Shown here: positions 49,112 to 58,128 of the stretch, piece by piece
How the letters are laid out: every line of letters starts with the position of its first letter
How positions within the stretch are numbered: position 1 is the first letter of the stretch
Made by a program: the position numbers and the translations under genes
DNA from: Bacillus_CJ salitolerans
GTDB taxonomy: Bacteria; Bacillota; Bacilli; Bacillales; SA4
Assembly (NCBI RefSeq): GCF_042680805.1
Contig: NZ_JBHUEM010000003.1
Span: forward strand, 372,001 to 436,000
DNA: 64,000 bases
Direction of reading: 5' to 3'
The notes under the pieces: generated by a model
Databases searched by the model: none
What the model was told of the DNA's origin: nothing
The model's input: the letters and a program-made list of their open reading frames with translations, nothing else

Positions 49112-50959
49112 GTGAATTTACGTAACGATTTACGAAATATTGCTATTATTGCTCACGTTGACCATGGAAAAACGACATTGGTTGACAAGCTATTACATCA
49201 ATCTGGAACATTCCGCTCAAATGAACATGTTGAAGAGCGTGCTATGGATTCAAACGCTCTGGAAAAAGAACGTGGTATTACCATTTTAGCGAAAAATACA
49301 GCAATTGAATATAAAGGGAAAAGAATAAATATTATGGATACTCCTGGCCATGCTGACTTTGGTGGTGAAGTAGAACGTATCATGCGAATGGTAGACGGGG
49401 TTCTGTTAGTAGTGGACGCTTACGAAGGAACAATGCCTCAAACACGTTTCGTATTGAAAAAAGCATTAGAACAAAAGTTAACGCCAATTGTTGTCGTGAA
49501 TAAAATTGATAAGCCTTCAGCTAGACCGCTTGAGGTTGTCGATGAAGTCATTGATTTATTTATAGAACTTGGTGCAGAGGAAGATCAATTAGAATTTCCT
49601 GTAGTATACGCTTCAGCTATTAGTGGTACAGCAAGCTTAGATCCAGATCCAGCGAATCAAGAAGAAAACATGTCTTGTTTATTTGATTCCATTTTAGAAC
49701 ATATCCCGGCGCCTGTTGATAATAGTGATGAGGCCTTACAATTCCAAGTTACATTACTTGATTACAATGACTATGTTGGTCGTATCGGTATTGGACGTAT
49801 TTTCCGTGGAACGATGAAGGTAGGCCAAGAAGTTTCTCTTATGAAGCTTGATGGTACGGTGAAAAAATTCCGTGTTACTAAAATGTTTGGATTTATTGGT
49901 CTTAAACGTATTGAAATACAAGAGGCGAAAGCTGGAGATCTAGTAGCTGTTTCGGGAATGGAAGATATCAATGTTGGAGAAACAGTATGTCCAACAGATA
50001 AGCAAGAAGCTCTTCCTGTTCTTCGTATTGATGAACCAACATTACAAATGACATTCCTTGTCAATAACAGTCCGTTTGCTGGAAGAGAAGGAAAATGGGT
50101 AACTGCACGTAAAATAGAAGAGCGATTAATGGCCCAATTAGAGACAGATGTTAGTTTACGTGTTGAGAATACAGATTCGCCAGATGTATGGATTGTCTCA
50201 GGTAGAGGAGAATTACATTTATCCATCCTAATTGAAAACATGAGACGTGAAGGATACGAGCTTCAAGTCTCAAAGCCAGAAGTAATTGTTAAAGAAATTG
50301 ATGGAACAAAGTGTGAGCCAATTGAGCGAGTGCAAATTGATGTACCTGAAGAATATACAGGGTCTATTATGGAGTCATTAGGAACTCGTAAAGGTGAACT
50401 TGTTGACATGTCAAGTAATGGTAATGGTCAAACACGTATGGTGTTTAATGTACCGGCACGCGGGTTAATCGGGTATAGAACAGAATTTATGACATTAACA
50501 AGAGGTTATGGAATTTTAAATCATACTTTTGATTCCTATCAACCAATGTATCATGGTCAAATTGGTGGCAGAAGAAATGGAGTACTGGTTTCATTAGAGA
50601 CAGGAAAGGCAACACAATATAGTATCCTTGCTCTTGAAGACCGCGGAACGATTTTTATCGAGCCAGGAACTGAAGTTTATGAAGGAATGATTGTTGGAGA
50701 AAATAGTCGTGATAATGACTTAACTGTAAACGTTATTAAGGCAAAACAAATGACGAATATGCGTTCGGCTAATAAAGATCAAACGACAACGATGAAAAAA
50801 CCTAAAATTATGACCCTTGAAGAATCGTTAGAATATTTAAATGATGATGAGTACTGTGAAGCTACACCTCAGTCTATTCGTTTACGTAAAAAGATTCTTG
50901 ATAAAAACGAACGTGAAAGAATGGCTAAAAAGAAAAAGTATGCTGAAATGGAACAATAA
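49112..50959 (+). CDS. typA: Ribosome-associated translational GTPase TypA/BipA
   Basis: This 615-residue GTPase is related to EF-G/LepA and binds the ribosome, aiding growth under stress and cold and 50S assembly. The G1 motif is AHVDHGKTTL (14-23), then RGITI, DTPGHADFGGEVER and NKIDK, with BipA-specific C-terminal domains (GELHLSILIENMRREGYELQ, ARGLIGYRTEFMTLTRG). It matches B. subtilis YlaG. Start is GTG at 49112 with GTAGGAGATGAG upstream. ylaH follows 70 bp later. Confidence 0.96.
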   Translation: MNLRNDLRNIAIIAHVDHGKTTLVDKLLHQSGTFRSNEHVEERAMDSNALEKERGITILAKNTAIEYKGKRINIMDTPGHADFGGEVERIMRMVDGVLLVVDAYEGTMPQTRFVLKKALEQKLTPIVVVNKIDKPSARPLEVVDEVIDLFIELGAEEDQLEFPVVYASAISGTASLDPDPANQEENMSCLFDSILEHIPAPVDNSDEALQFQVTLLDYNDYVGRIGIGRIFRGTMKVGQEVSLMKLDGTVKKFRVTKMFGFIGLKRIEIQEAKAGDLVAVSGMEDINVGETVCPTDKQEALPVLRIDEPTLQMTFLVNNSPFAGREGKWVTARKIEERLMAQLETDVSLRVENTDSPDVWIVSGRGELHLSILIENMRREGYELQVSKPEVIVKEIDGTKCEPIERVQIDVPEEYTGSIMESLGTRKGELVDMSSNGNGQTRMVFNVPARGLIGYRTEFMTLTRGYGILNHTFDSYQPMYHGQIGGRRNGVLVSLETGKATQYSILALEDRGTIFIEPGTEVYEGMIVGENSRDNDLTVNVIKAKQMTNMRSANKDQTTTMKKPKIMTLEESLEYLNDDEYCEATPQSIRLRKKILDKNERERMAKKKKYAEMEQ

Positions 50960-51029
50960 TAGGACAGCTGGGGTCGACAAAATGTTGGCCCTATTTGTCT
51001 ATTTAACCGAAAAGGGGGGGCTATTAATA

Positions 51030-51344
51030 ATGGTAGAAGTTAGTGAACGTTTATCATTCTTTGCATCTTTATTTATGGTTGATAAAAACCCTAAATTAGG
51101 AATGTGGCTACTATTTATTACTATTTTTCTTCTCTCAGTAATCGTCTATAAACTGGGATTTGCAAAAAAACTACCGCTACTAAAATCAGTGATCATTTAT
51201 CTATTTCTTGGTGTTGGCTGCACAGTCTTAACTTTTTTGGGAATCTTTCTTCCAGTTGCTGAAGGGCTAGTTGTTGCTTCATTAATCCTTATCATTTATA
51301 AAGTTCGTTTGCATCAATCCAAGAATGAGGAAGCCAATTCATGA
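51030..51344 (+). CDS. ylaH: YlaH-like membrane protein
   Basis: This 104-residue protein has three predicted membrane helices (WLLFITIFLLSVIVYKLGF, SVIIYLFLGVGCTVLTFLGI, GLVVASLILIIYKV) and a short charged C-terminus, matching YlaH in size and position after typA. The ATG at 51030 follows AAAAGGGGGGGC. Its last codons overlap the next gene by four bases (ATGA). Function unknown. Confidence 0.88.
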   Translation: MVEVSERLSFFASLFMVDKNPKLGMWLLFITIFLLSVIVYKLGFAKKLPLLKSVIIYLFLGVGCTVLTFLGIFLPVAEGLVVASLILIIYKVRLHQSKNEEANS

Positions 51345-51649
51345 GATCGTTGCAGGATGCTTTATACAATTGGCTAACCATTAAAGTAGTTGCTGATGCA
51401 AGGAAAGAAGATGTGTCAGCAAAAGAGACAACACAATTGTTTTATGAGATTCTAACAGAAGAACATGGTTTATCTAACATCAATATAAAAAAAGATGATA
51501 CGATGTACTTTGTTACATATGAAATAGATCAAACCGTAAAGCAGTCTAGATTTCCAATTGAATTAATTGATGTAATGATAGAGCAAATGGAAGCAGAACC
51601 AGAGAAATATGTGAATTATCCTGAAGAAGAAGAGGGACCTAACAATTAG
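51341..51649 (+). CDS. Conserved hypothetical protein coupled to ylaH
   Basis: This 102-residue soluble protein (MRSLQDALYNWLTIKVVADA start, DTMYFVTYEIDQTVKQSRFP middle, acidic tail YPEEEEGPNN) has a mixed alpha/beta prediction. Its start overlaps the ylaH stop in an ATGA, indicating translational coupling, and a strong terminator follows. I recognise it only as a protein seen beside ylaH in Bacillaceae; no function is known to me. Confidence 0.75.
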   Translation: MRSLQDALYNWLTIKVVADARKEDVSAKETTQLFYEILTEEHGLSNINIKKDDTMYFVTYEIDQTVKQSRFPIELIDVMIEQMEAEPEKYVNYPEEEEGPNN

Positions 51650-51662
51650 GTCCCTCTTTATT
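51631..51662 (+). terminator. Terminator of the typA-ylaH unit
   Basis: AGAGGGACCTA and TAGGTCCCTCT form an 11-bp stem with a short loop. The stem overlaps the stop codon. Confidence 0.88.
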
Positions 51663-51714
51663 GATATATTTTTAGGTTAATGCAAGGTTAACTCCATATC
51701 CCCTTATATAGTAC

Positions 51715-51915
51715 TTACCAATCTTCCTTCAGTTTTTTTTCTTTATATAATCTAAAGTTACCTGAAGTAAGACGTTCGTTTGTGCGTTCTTCAATACGAA
51801 TATAGCAGGACTTACACATATATGTATGAATAGGTCTGTTGCGTAAACGTTTTGCTATTAAAGTCTCATCGTCAATAGTCTCGATTATATCGCATAATGC
51901 ACATTTAACTCTCAT
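51715..51915 (-). CDS. ylaI: Zinc-ribbon protein YlaI
   Basis: This 66-residue protein has two CxxC pairs (C5-x-x-C8 and C34-x-x-C37 in TYMCKSCYIRI), a zinc-binding pattern of the DUF2197/YlaI family, followed by a charged helical tail. The gene runs leftward next to ylaL, with TGAGGTGAAAGA upstream of the ATG. It may bind nucleic acid or act as an adaptor; nothing more is known. Confidence 0.88.
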   Translation of the reverse strand: MRVKCALCDIIETIDDETLIAKRLRNRPIHTYMCKSCYIRIEERTNERLTSGNFRLYKEKKLKEDW

Positions 51916-52052
51916 TCTTTCACCTCAAAATAATTGAAATTGTTCTTCAATCAGTATAGCATGGAATATGAATCAATGTTGTATATTAGAAGGATTTTGA
52001 GCAATAAACAAGAATATACTTACAAATAGTAAATACACAGGAGGATAAAGTA

Positions 52053-52508
52053 ATGGTAAACCAAGTTGAAAATTTATTGCCAAAAGGTTTATTTGAAGTT
52101 CTCCAAAAAGAACGTTTTCTAACAATTTCGACCGTGGACTATGAGACAGGAGGACCAAATATTACCTCTGTTTCTTGGGTTTTTGCTCCTGATCCAAAGC
52201 ATGTTTTATTTGCAATTGACTCTAGATCAAGAACAGTGAAAAATATCGAGAATAATCCTTTAGTAGTCCTAAATCTCCTTGCAATTGAATCTGCTTACGC
52301 CATTTCTGGTAATGCAAGCATCAAGATAGAAAAATTAAATGAAGTACCTTTAAAGTTAACCCTTGTTGAAGTGAATATTAATGAAGTCCGTGATGTCATG
52401 TTTTATGGTTCTAAAATATCTGTCGATCCTAAGTTTGAAAAGACGTATGATAAAGAGGCCGCTGCTAAACTTGACAGACAGGTAATGGAGGCTATTAGAA
52501 AAGCTTAG
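52053..52508 (+). CDS. ylaL: Pyridoxamine-5'-phosphate oxidase-like flavin protein YlaL
   Basis: This 151-residue split-barrel protein is of the PNPOx-like family that binds FMN, F420 or heme. Features include the LQKERFLTISTVDYETGGPN start and VLFAIDSRSRTVKNIENNPL, and a C-terminus (KLTLVEVNINEVRDVMFYGS) matching B. subtilis YlaL. The substrate is unknown. The ATG follows AGGAGGATAAAG, and it ends in a terminator shared with ylaJ. Confidence 0.85.
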   Translation: MVNQVENLLPKGLFEVLQKERFLTISTVDYETGGPNITSVSWVFAPDPKHVLFAIDSRSRTVKNIENNPLVVLNLLAIESAYAISGNASIKIEKLNEVPLKLTLVEVNINEVRDVMFYGSKISVDPKFEKTYDKEAAAKLDRQVMEAIRKA

Positions 52509-52533
52509 TAATGCTTTCATTACTAAGCTTTTT
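52499..52533. terminator. Terminator of ylaL
   Basis: AAAAGCTTAGTAATG and CATTACTAAGCTTTTT pair nearly perfectly around a 4-base loop. It overlaps the ylaL stop and faces ylaJ from its 3' side. Confidence 0.88.
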
Positions 52534-52538
52534 ATAAT

Positions 52539-53165
52539 TTATTGATTAGTTGGTACTTTTGGATTGCTACGATTATTCATTTTCCCTTTTGATTGATCAT
52601 CTTGCTCTTTATCAAGTTGCTGATCTTGATTCTCAGATAGCTGTTTATCGTTTACATCTGTTGGTCTTTTAGTTGAATCTTGAAAGATATCTGCAGGTAA
52701 CTCTGGCATTAATCGTCCTACAATAGCTGATAGCTCATCCATGATTCCTGCAATGGGTCTTCCTTGTTGAATTTCTCTTCCCATCTCTCGTAATCGTACA
52801 TTAGCATCGGGATCAGCAATGACGATTGCATTTGCGCCTAAGGGATCATGCTTTAAGCTCTCGGCAACTGTGTACTTTATTGTACCAACTCGAGAACGGT
52901 CTATTTCTGAATTGACATCAATTCCAACAACGGCGACCTTACCAACGACAAGTGCGGTTGCATCATTTACATTTTCCACGCTAGTTGCAAGGTCAACTAA
53001 ATGTTCAGCAACTTCTCTAGCAGATCTTTGTTCAGTAGTAGTTGGTGCTTGGTTTTTAACTTGTACCAAATTGTCATTGCCCTCATTATTAGTAGCTTCA
53101 TTATTGTTACATCCAACGACAAAGCATAGTATGACAAATAATAGCCAGCTTCTATTTCTTTTCAT
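52539..53165 (-). CDS. ylaJ: YhcN/YlaJ-family spore lipoprotein
   Basis: This 208-residue lipoprotein has a lipobox ending FVVGC (C19), an Asn-rich linker, and a YhcN/YlaJ domain (about residues 45-165: EVAEHLVDLATSVENVNDAT, VGKVAVVGIDVNSEI, RLREMGREIQQG). The C-terminal 40 residues are polar and Gln/Asp-rich. The family is made in sporulation and located in the spore; B. subtilis YlaJ contributes to germination. It thus supports a spore-former. The ATG follows GAGGAGTGATATGA. Confidence 0.88.
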   Translation of the reverse strand: MKRNRSWLLFVILCFVVGCNNNEATNNEGNDNLVQVKNQAPTTTEQRSAREVAEHLVDLATSVENVNDATALVVGKVAVVGIDVNSEIDRSRVGTIKYTVAESLKHDPLGANAIVIADPDANVRLREMGREIQQGRPIAGIMDELSAIVGRLMPELPADIFQDSTKRPTDVNDKQLSENQDQQLDKEQDDQSKGKMNNRSNPKVPTNQ

Positions 53166-53420
53166 TCATATCACTCCTCTTCATAAGTCCTACAGAGATT
53201 TGTATTTGTTATTATTGTTTAATAATTCTTCTATCTTTATTCATTAACACATATATTAAAGCAACGGTCTGTCTCATCTATTGATGGACAAAGTTTTCAC
53301 TCCTTCAAGAATCGGTTAGAAAGATACCGAAACTTCAGATTATAACGTGTTTTTATGGGGGAATATCGTAGTCCCAAAAAACGTTATATATAAAGAAAAG
53401 CGGAGTCAGGAGGCGGAGAT

Positions 53421-54749
53421 TTGAGCAAAATCTATGTACTAGACACAAACGTGCTTTTGCAAGATCCATTATCGATCTTCTCTTTTGAAGATAATGAAGT
53501 AGTAATCCCGGCAGTGGTTCTAGAAGAGGTAGACTCTAAAAAAAGAAATATGGATGAAATCGGAAGGAATGCAAGACAAGTTTCAAAGATGATTGATAAG
53601 CTGAGAGAAACAGGAAGACTTCACGAAAAAATTCCTCTTGAGAATGGTGGAACATTTAGAATTGAACTTAACCATCGATCATTTCATCAGTTACAAGAAA
53701 TTTTTGTTGAAAAAACAAATGATAATCGGATTCTAGCAGTTGCTAAAAACCTATCCTTAGAAGAACAAACGAAGGAAAATGGGAGATCCGTTATTTTAGT
53801 CAGCAAGGACGTATTAGTTCGGGTAAAGGCTGATGCGTTAGGGTTGCAATCTGAAGATTTTCTAAGTGATCGTGTTGTTGAATATGACCATATATATAAT
53901 GGTTTTCTAGAGGTATATATACAATCAGATGTGATGGATCGCTTTTATGAAAGAGGGGAAATATTGACTTCAGATTTAGCAAATCATCCATTCTACCCTT
54001 ACCAATTTGTCATCATGAAAGATGCATTAGGGGGTTCTGGATCGGCTATTGGGATGGTTGACCCGCAAAGAAAAAAAGTGAAAAAATTAGTATATGGTCA
54101 AGAACCGATTTGGGGCATAAAAGCAAGGAATGTTCAACAGATAATGGGGATGGAACTACTATTAAGAGAAGATATACCGCTCGTTACATTATTGGGTAAG
54201 GCTGGGACAGGTAAGACATTGCTAGCACTTGCTGCTGGTTTATTTCAAACTGAAGATCTTGGGTTATATAAGAAGCTTTTAGTTGCACGACCTATTGTAC
54301 CTGTAGGCAAAGATTTAGGGTTTTTGCCAGGAGAAAAAGAAGAAAAACTACGGCCATGGATGCAGCCAATATTTGATAATCTCGAATATTTATTTAATAC
54401 AAAAAAACCAGGGGAATTAGATGCCATATTAGCTGGAATGGGGTCCATTGAAGTAGAGGCACTAACCTATATTAGAGGACGCAGTATTCCTGAACAATTC
54501 ATTATTATTGATGAAGCACAAAACCTAACGAAACATGAAGTCAAAACAATATTAACAAGAGTAGGAGAGAGGAGTAAGATTGTACTAATGGGTGATCCTG
54601 AACAAATCGATCATCCGTACCTTGATGAGTATAATAATGGATTAACTTACGTAGTTGAAAGTTTCAAGGACCAGAATGTCAGTGGACATGTTCGTTTTGT
54701 AAAAGGTGAACGGTCTGGATTAGCACAATTAGCAGCGGACCTGTTATAA
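53421..54749 (+). CDS. phoH2: PIN-PhoH ATPase (PhoH2)
   Basis: This 442-residue protein fuses an N-terminal PIN-type RNase domain (YVLDTNVLLQDPLSIF, acids at D8, E38 and beyond) to a C-terminal PhoH ATPase domain with Walker A GKAGTGKT near residues 259-266 and Walker B FIIIDEAQNLT. PhoH2 proteins act as RNA helicase/RNases. It matches B. subtilis YlaK. Start is a TTG at 53421 with AGGAGG at 53409-53414. A terminator follows. Confidence 0.93.
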   Translation: MSKIYVLDTNVLLQDPLSIFSFEDNEVVIPAVVLEEVDSKKRNMDEIGRNARQVSKMIDKLRETGRLHEKIPLENGGTFRIELNHRSFHQLQEIFVEKTNDNRILAVAKNLSLEEQTKENGRSVILVSKDVLVRVKADALGLQSEDFLSDRVVEYDHIYNGFLEVYIQSDVMDRFYERGEILTSDLANHPFYPYQFVIMKDALGGSGSAIGMVDPQRKKVKKLVYGQEPIWGIKARNVQQIMGMELLLREDIPLVTLLGKAGTGKTLLALAAGLFQTEDLGLYKKLLVARPIVPVGKDLGFLPGEKEEKLRPWMQPIFDNLEYLFNTKKPGELDAILAGMGSIEVEALTYIRGRSIPEQFIIIDEAQNLTKHEVKTILTRVGERSKIVLMGDPEQIDHPYLDEYNNGLTYVVESFKDQNVSGHVRFVKGERSGLAQLAADLL

Positions 54750-54754
54750 AAGAA

Positions 54755-54785
54755 AAAAAGGTTGTACCATGTACAACCTTTTTTG
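54755..54785 (+). terminator. Terminator of phoH2
   Basis: AAAAAGGTTGTAC and GTACAACCTTTTT form a 13-bp stem with a 3-base loop. Confidence 0.88.
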
Positions 54786-54830
54786 GGGTAATAAGCAATT
54801 GATTTGATGGACATTCATGCTTTAGATTGA

Positions 54831-55331
54831 CTATTGAATGATAAATTCTTGAATGTCTTTTATTGGATTTTCTATATTTTTACCATTGCCGTAATAAAAA
54901 TAAACTGGGCCGTCCTCAATAAGAGGCTTTCCTTCCTTAGAAAACAACAAGATCCCATCTAATGCTTCTGAGAGTGAAATCGTACGATGAGAAGAATCCT
55001 TTGTGACAATTACTAATTCTTTTGCTGAATCATTTGGTTCTGCATTTTGAATAAAATATTTGAGAGGCATTGCAAAAGTACCTTCTAAAATCTTTTGTTT
55101 CTCAAATTTTTTCACACTTGATTGTATGGGGGGGAAAGAGGCTCCTTCTCTAATTTCCCTATCCCAATGTTCAGAAACAGATTTTGTATAAGCAGTCAGC
55201 TCATCTATCTCTTTTCTTTCAGAAGTAAAATAAGTTGTAAAATCTACTTTTCGATCATCAAAAATCCAAACACCTGGATCTAATGTGATAGGGTATTTTA
55301 CTGCACCCTTCAATAGAATAATTGAGTTCAT
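54831..55331 (-). CDS. Conserved hypothetical soluble protein
   Basis: This 166-residue protein starts MNSIILLKGAVKYPITLDPG and continues VWIFDDRKVDFTTYF, then a helical segment ending in HWDREIREGASFPP and a C-terminal beta-rich part (GPVYFYYGNGKNIENPIKDI). I have seen similar Bacillus proteins annotated as peptidyl-prolyl isomerase, but no known isomerase motif is visible, so I leave function open. The ATG at 55331 has GGAG seven bases upstream; an ATG at 55337 is too close to it. Confidence 0.75.
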   Translation of the reverse strand: MNSIILLKGAVKYPITLDPGVWIFDDRKVDFTTYFTSERKEIDELTAYTKSVSEHWDREIREGASFPPIQSSVKKFEKQKILEGTFAMPLKYFIQNAEPNDSAKELVIVTKDSSHRTISLSEALDGILLFSKEGKPLIEDGPVYFYYGNGKNIENPIKDIQEFIIQ

Positions 55332-55441
55332 AAACATTCTCCAATCTTTTCATCCTTGATTAAAGTATAAACCGATTTGATGGATTTGTCATACAAGGGG
55401 ATACTACTATATAAAAATGGCTTATATAGTGAGGTGTCCGG

Positions 55442-56374
55442 ATGCTTTGTCAAAGTTCAACTGAATTAATGGAATTGGTTACATTAGTTAAACCATATAC
55501 AAAACAAGGAAAAGTCGCCAACTATATCCCTGCACTCGGAAGAGCGAATCCAAGTGATTTATCCATTTCCGTTTTTAATATTCACTCTTCGAAATGCCAA
55601 TCAGCTGGCGATATTAGTGTACGATTTACATTGCAAAGTATATCAAAGGTTATTACACTTGCACTAGCATTAGTAGATCATGATGAGGAATATGTATTCA
55701 ACAAGGTCGGTATGGAACCGACTGGAGATCCCTTCAATTCGATAATAAAATTAGAAATGCTTTCTCCTTCAAAGCCACTTAACCCGATGATTAATGCAGG
55801 TGCACTTGTCGTAACAAGTATGATTAAGGGAGGTACTGTTCAAGAAAAATTGGAAAGGATAATGTCTTTTGTAAGAAAACTGTCGGGAAATAACGACATC
55901 TCTTATTCAGAGGAAGTGGCTATATCAGAATATAACACCGGAAGTTTAAACAGGGCCCTATGTTATTATATGAAGCAGCACAATGTATTAGATGCTAATG
56001 TTGAGGAGTTAATGGAGCTTTATACAAAGCAATGTTCAATTGAAACTACTTGTTTTGATTTAGCACAAATAGGCGCGGTGATGGCTAATAATGGAACTTG
56101 TCCAATCACAGGTGAGAGATTCATTCCAATAGAGATAGCGAAAATTTGTAAAACATTTATGGTGACATGTGGAATGTATAATGCTTCAGGAGAATTTGCG
56201 ATTAGAGTAGGGATACCAGCGAAAAGCGGGGTATCTGGTGGAATTCTAGGTATTGTCCCTAATGAAGCTGGTATCGGAGTATATAGTCCTTCTTTAGATG
56301 AAAAAGGAAATAGTGTCGCTGGATTAAAGTTGTTAGAAATACTATCAAAGAAGCATAATTTTAGTATGTTTTAA
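55442..56374 (+). CDS. glsA: Glutaminase
   Basis: This 310-residue glutaminase hydrolyses glutamine to glutamate and ammonia, using a beta-lactamase-like fold. The catalytic SxxK is S66-I-S-K69 in LQSISKV, with KPLNPMINAGALVVTS and MANNGTCPITGERF downstream, and a Gly-rich KSGVSGGILGIVP. It fits B. subtilis YlaM (GlsA2). Start is ATG at 55442 with AGTGAGGTGTCCGG upstream. It is followed after about 95 bp by ylaN. Confidence 0.93.
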   Translation: MLCQSSTELMELVTLVKPYTKQGKVANYIPALGRANPSDLSISVFNIHSSKCQSAGDISVRFTLQSISKVITLALALVDHDEEYVFNKVGMEPTGDPFNSIIKLEMLSPSKPLNPMINAGALVVTSMIKGGTVQEKLERIMSFVRKLSGNNDISYSEEVAISEYNTGSLNRALCYYMKQHNVLDANVEELMELYTKQCSIETTCFDLAQIGAVMANNGTCPITGERFIPIEIAKICKTFMVTCGMYNASGEFAIRVGIPAKSGVSGGILGIVPNEAGIGVYSPSLDEKGNSVAGLKLLEILSKKHNFSMF

Positions 56375-56469
56375 GTATATTACCCCACGTTTTTTCTTGC
56401 ATTTTTTTGTATATCACGATAAGATTTAAAGACAAGTATGCAATCGCTCGTGGAACGGGAGGGATTCAA

Positions 56470-56751
56470 TTGACGTCTGAGATTGCTGTCAATCATCACG
56501 AAAAAGCATATGAGCTATTAAAAGCTGATGCAGATAAAATACTAAAATTAATTAAAGTTCAAATGGACAATTTAACAATGCCCCAATGTCCATTGTATGA
56601 GGAAGTATTAGATACACAAATGTTCGGGCTATCTAGAGAAATTGATTTTGCGGTTCGACTTGGGCTGATTCAAGACCAAGTTGGAAAAGATTTGATGGAT
56701 ACGTTAGAAAAAGAATTATCACTGCTACATGATGCTTTTACGAATAAATAA
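56470..56751 (+). CDS. ylaN: UPF0358 family protein YlaN
   Basis: This 93-residue helical protein has the near-invariant block ADADKILKLIKVQMDNLTMP followed by QCPLYEEVLDTQMFGLSREI, diagnostic of YlaN. In B. subtilis it is essential under low iron and has been linked to Fur and iron homeostasis. The start is TTG at 56470, giving MTSEIAVNHHEK as in relatives; GGGAGGG lies 7 bases upstream. Longer upstream reading has no ribosome site. Confidence 0.93.
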   Translation: MTSEIAVNHHEKAYELLKADADKILKLIKVQMDNLTMPQCPLYEEVLDTQMFGLSREIDFAVRLGLIQDQVGKDLMDTLEKELSLLHDAFTNK

Positions 56752-56756
56752 TCTCA

Positions 56757-56785
56757 AACTCAAACTATCTTGTTTGAGTTTTTAT
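56757..56785 (+). terminator. Terminator of ylaN
   Basis: AAACTCAAAC and GTTTGAGTTT form a stem with a 6-base loop, followed by TT and a T-rich tail. Confidence 0.82.
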
Positions 56786-56887
56786 TTTATCTATTTTGTT
56801 CTCTTTTTAAGGTTTTTACCAAAAATGAGTTAATCTATAGTAATATAAATACTATAGGACTATTTTAATTTATAAGGAAGATTTGCC

Positions 56888-58045
56888 ATGCTGAAAAGGA
56901 TGTTTCAGTTATACGATTATTCTATAGTAGTTGCAGTTTTTTTACTTAGCTTGTTTGGTCTAATTATGGTTTATAGTTCAAGTATGGTTGTAGCGGTATC
57001 AAGATTCGAAGTAGATGCGGATTTCTTTTTTGCAAAACAAAGGATGTCATTGATTTTAGCTACTGTAGCCTTCTTTGTTACGATGGTTCTGCCATACCGA
57101 TTATACTTTAGGCTATTTAAATTAATTGCATTTGGAAGTATTATTTTACTTGGGCTAGTATATGTAATTGGAAAAACAGCAGGAAATGCTCAGAGCTGGA
57201 TTTCTCTTGGTCTATATAATTTACAGCCAGGTGAATTTGTGAAAATATCAGTAATTATTTATTTAGCAGCTATCTATTCAAAAAAGCAAACCTACATAAA
57301 TGATTTTGGTACAGCCGTTTTACCACCACTTGTTTTCATCTTAATCATATTCGCACAAGTGTTCTTTCAACCAGATTTAGGAACAGCTGTACTAATTGCA
57401 ATGATTGCAGTTGTTATTACGTTCTCATCTGGTATGAATATTATGAATATCGGAAAACTCTTGCTTCTTGGTGGAGGGGCACTTGCTGCAATTATTCCAT
57501 TAGCAATAAATGCAGGTGCTTTATCTGACGAACAATTATCAAGATTTGGAGCGGCTTATAACCCCTTTTCTGATCCATTAGGTGACGGGCATCAACTTAT
57601 CAATTCGTATATAGCTATAGGTTCGGGTGGGGTGACTGGAGTAGGATTAGGAAATAGTAATCAAAAATACGGTTTCTTACCAGAATCGCACACTGATTTT
57701 ATTATGGCTGTTATTTCAGAAGAATTAGGTATTTTAGGTGTGGGATTTGTTATTCTTTTACTTAGTTTTATTGTTATAAAAGGGTTTTTACTAGCCCGTA
57801 AATGTCATGATCCATTTGGTAGCTTATTGGCAATTGGAATAGCATCGATGATCGGCATCCAAGCATGTGTAAATCTAGGTGCTCTAACAGGATTATTACC
57901 GATTACCGGTGTACCATTACCGTTTGTTAGCTATGGGGGATCTTCATTATTAGCTCTGATGGCATCTGTTGGGATTTTAGTAAACATCTCAATGTTTGTA
58001 AACTACCAGAAAGATAAACTTAAAAATCAAGGAATTGCCGCTTAA
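56888..58045 (+). CDS. ftsW: Septal peptidoglycan polymerase FtsW
   Basis: This 385-residue SEDS-family glycosyltransferase, with about ten membrane helices, polymerises septal peptidoglycan with its partner penicillin-binding protein. Signatures are FGLIMVYSSSMVVA in helix 1, QPDLGTAVLIAMIAVVITF, KYGFLPESHTDFIMAVISEE with the conserved acidic residue, and GVPLPFVSYGGSSLLALM. Position before pycA matches B. subtilis ylaO (ftsW). The ATG has AAGGAAG upstream. Confidence 0.94.
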   Translation: MLKRMFQLYDYSIVVAVFLLSLFGLIMVYSSSMVVAVSRFEVDADFFFAKQRMSLILATVAFFVTMVLPYRLYFRLFKLIAFGSIILLGLVYVIGKTAGNAQSWISLGLYNLQPGEFVKISVIIYLAAIYSKKQTYINDFGTAVLPPLVFILIIFAQVFFQPDLGTAVLIAMIAVVITFSSGMNIMNIGKLLLLGGGALAAIIPLAINAGALSDEQLSRFGAAYNPFSDPLGDGHQLINSYIAIGSGGVTGVGLGNSNQKYGFLPESHTDFIMAVISEELGILGVGFVILLLSFIVIKGFLLARKCHDPFGSLLAIGIASMIGIQACVNLGALTGLLPITGVPLPFVSYGGSSLLALMASVGILVNISMFVNYQKDKLKNQGIAA

Positions 58046-58074
58046 TTGGCTCTGTTTTAACAGAGCTCTTTTTT
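58046..58074 (+). terminator. Terminator of ftsW
   Basis: GGCTCTGTT and AACAGAGCT form a stem with a 2-4 base loop, followed by TTTTTT. Confidence 0.82.
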
Positions 58075-58128
58075 AGCACCACTTTAATTTTCTCTATTTT
58101 CTGATATTTATTTCAAGGAGGCTCTAAA

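Noticed and set aside
49771..50241. 156-codon minus-strand frame inside typA
   Set aside because: It is a shadow of conserved GTPase coding sequence.
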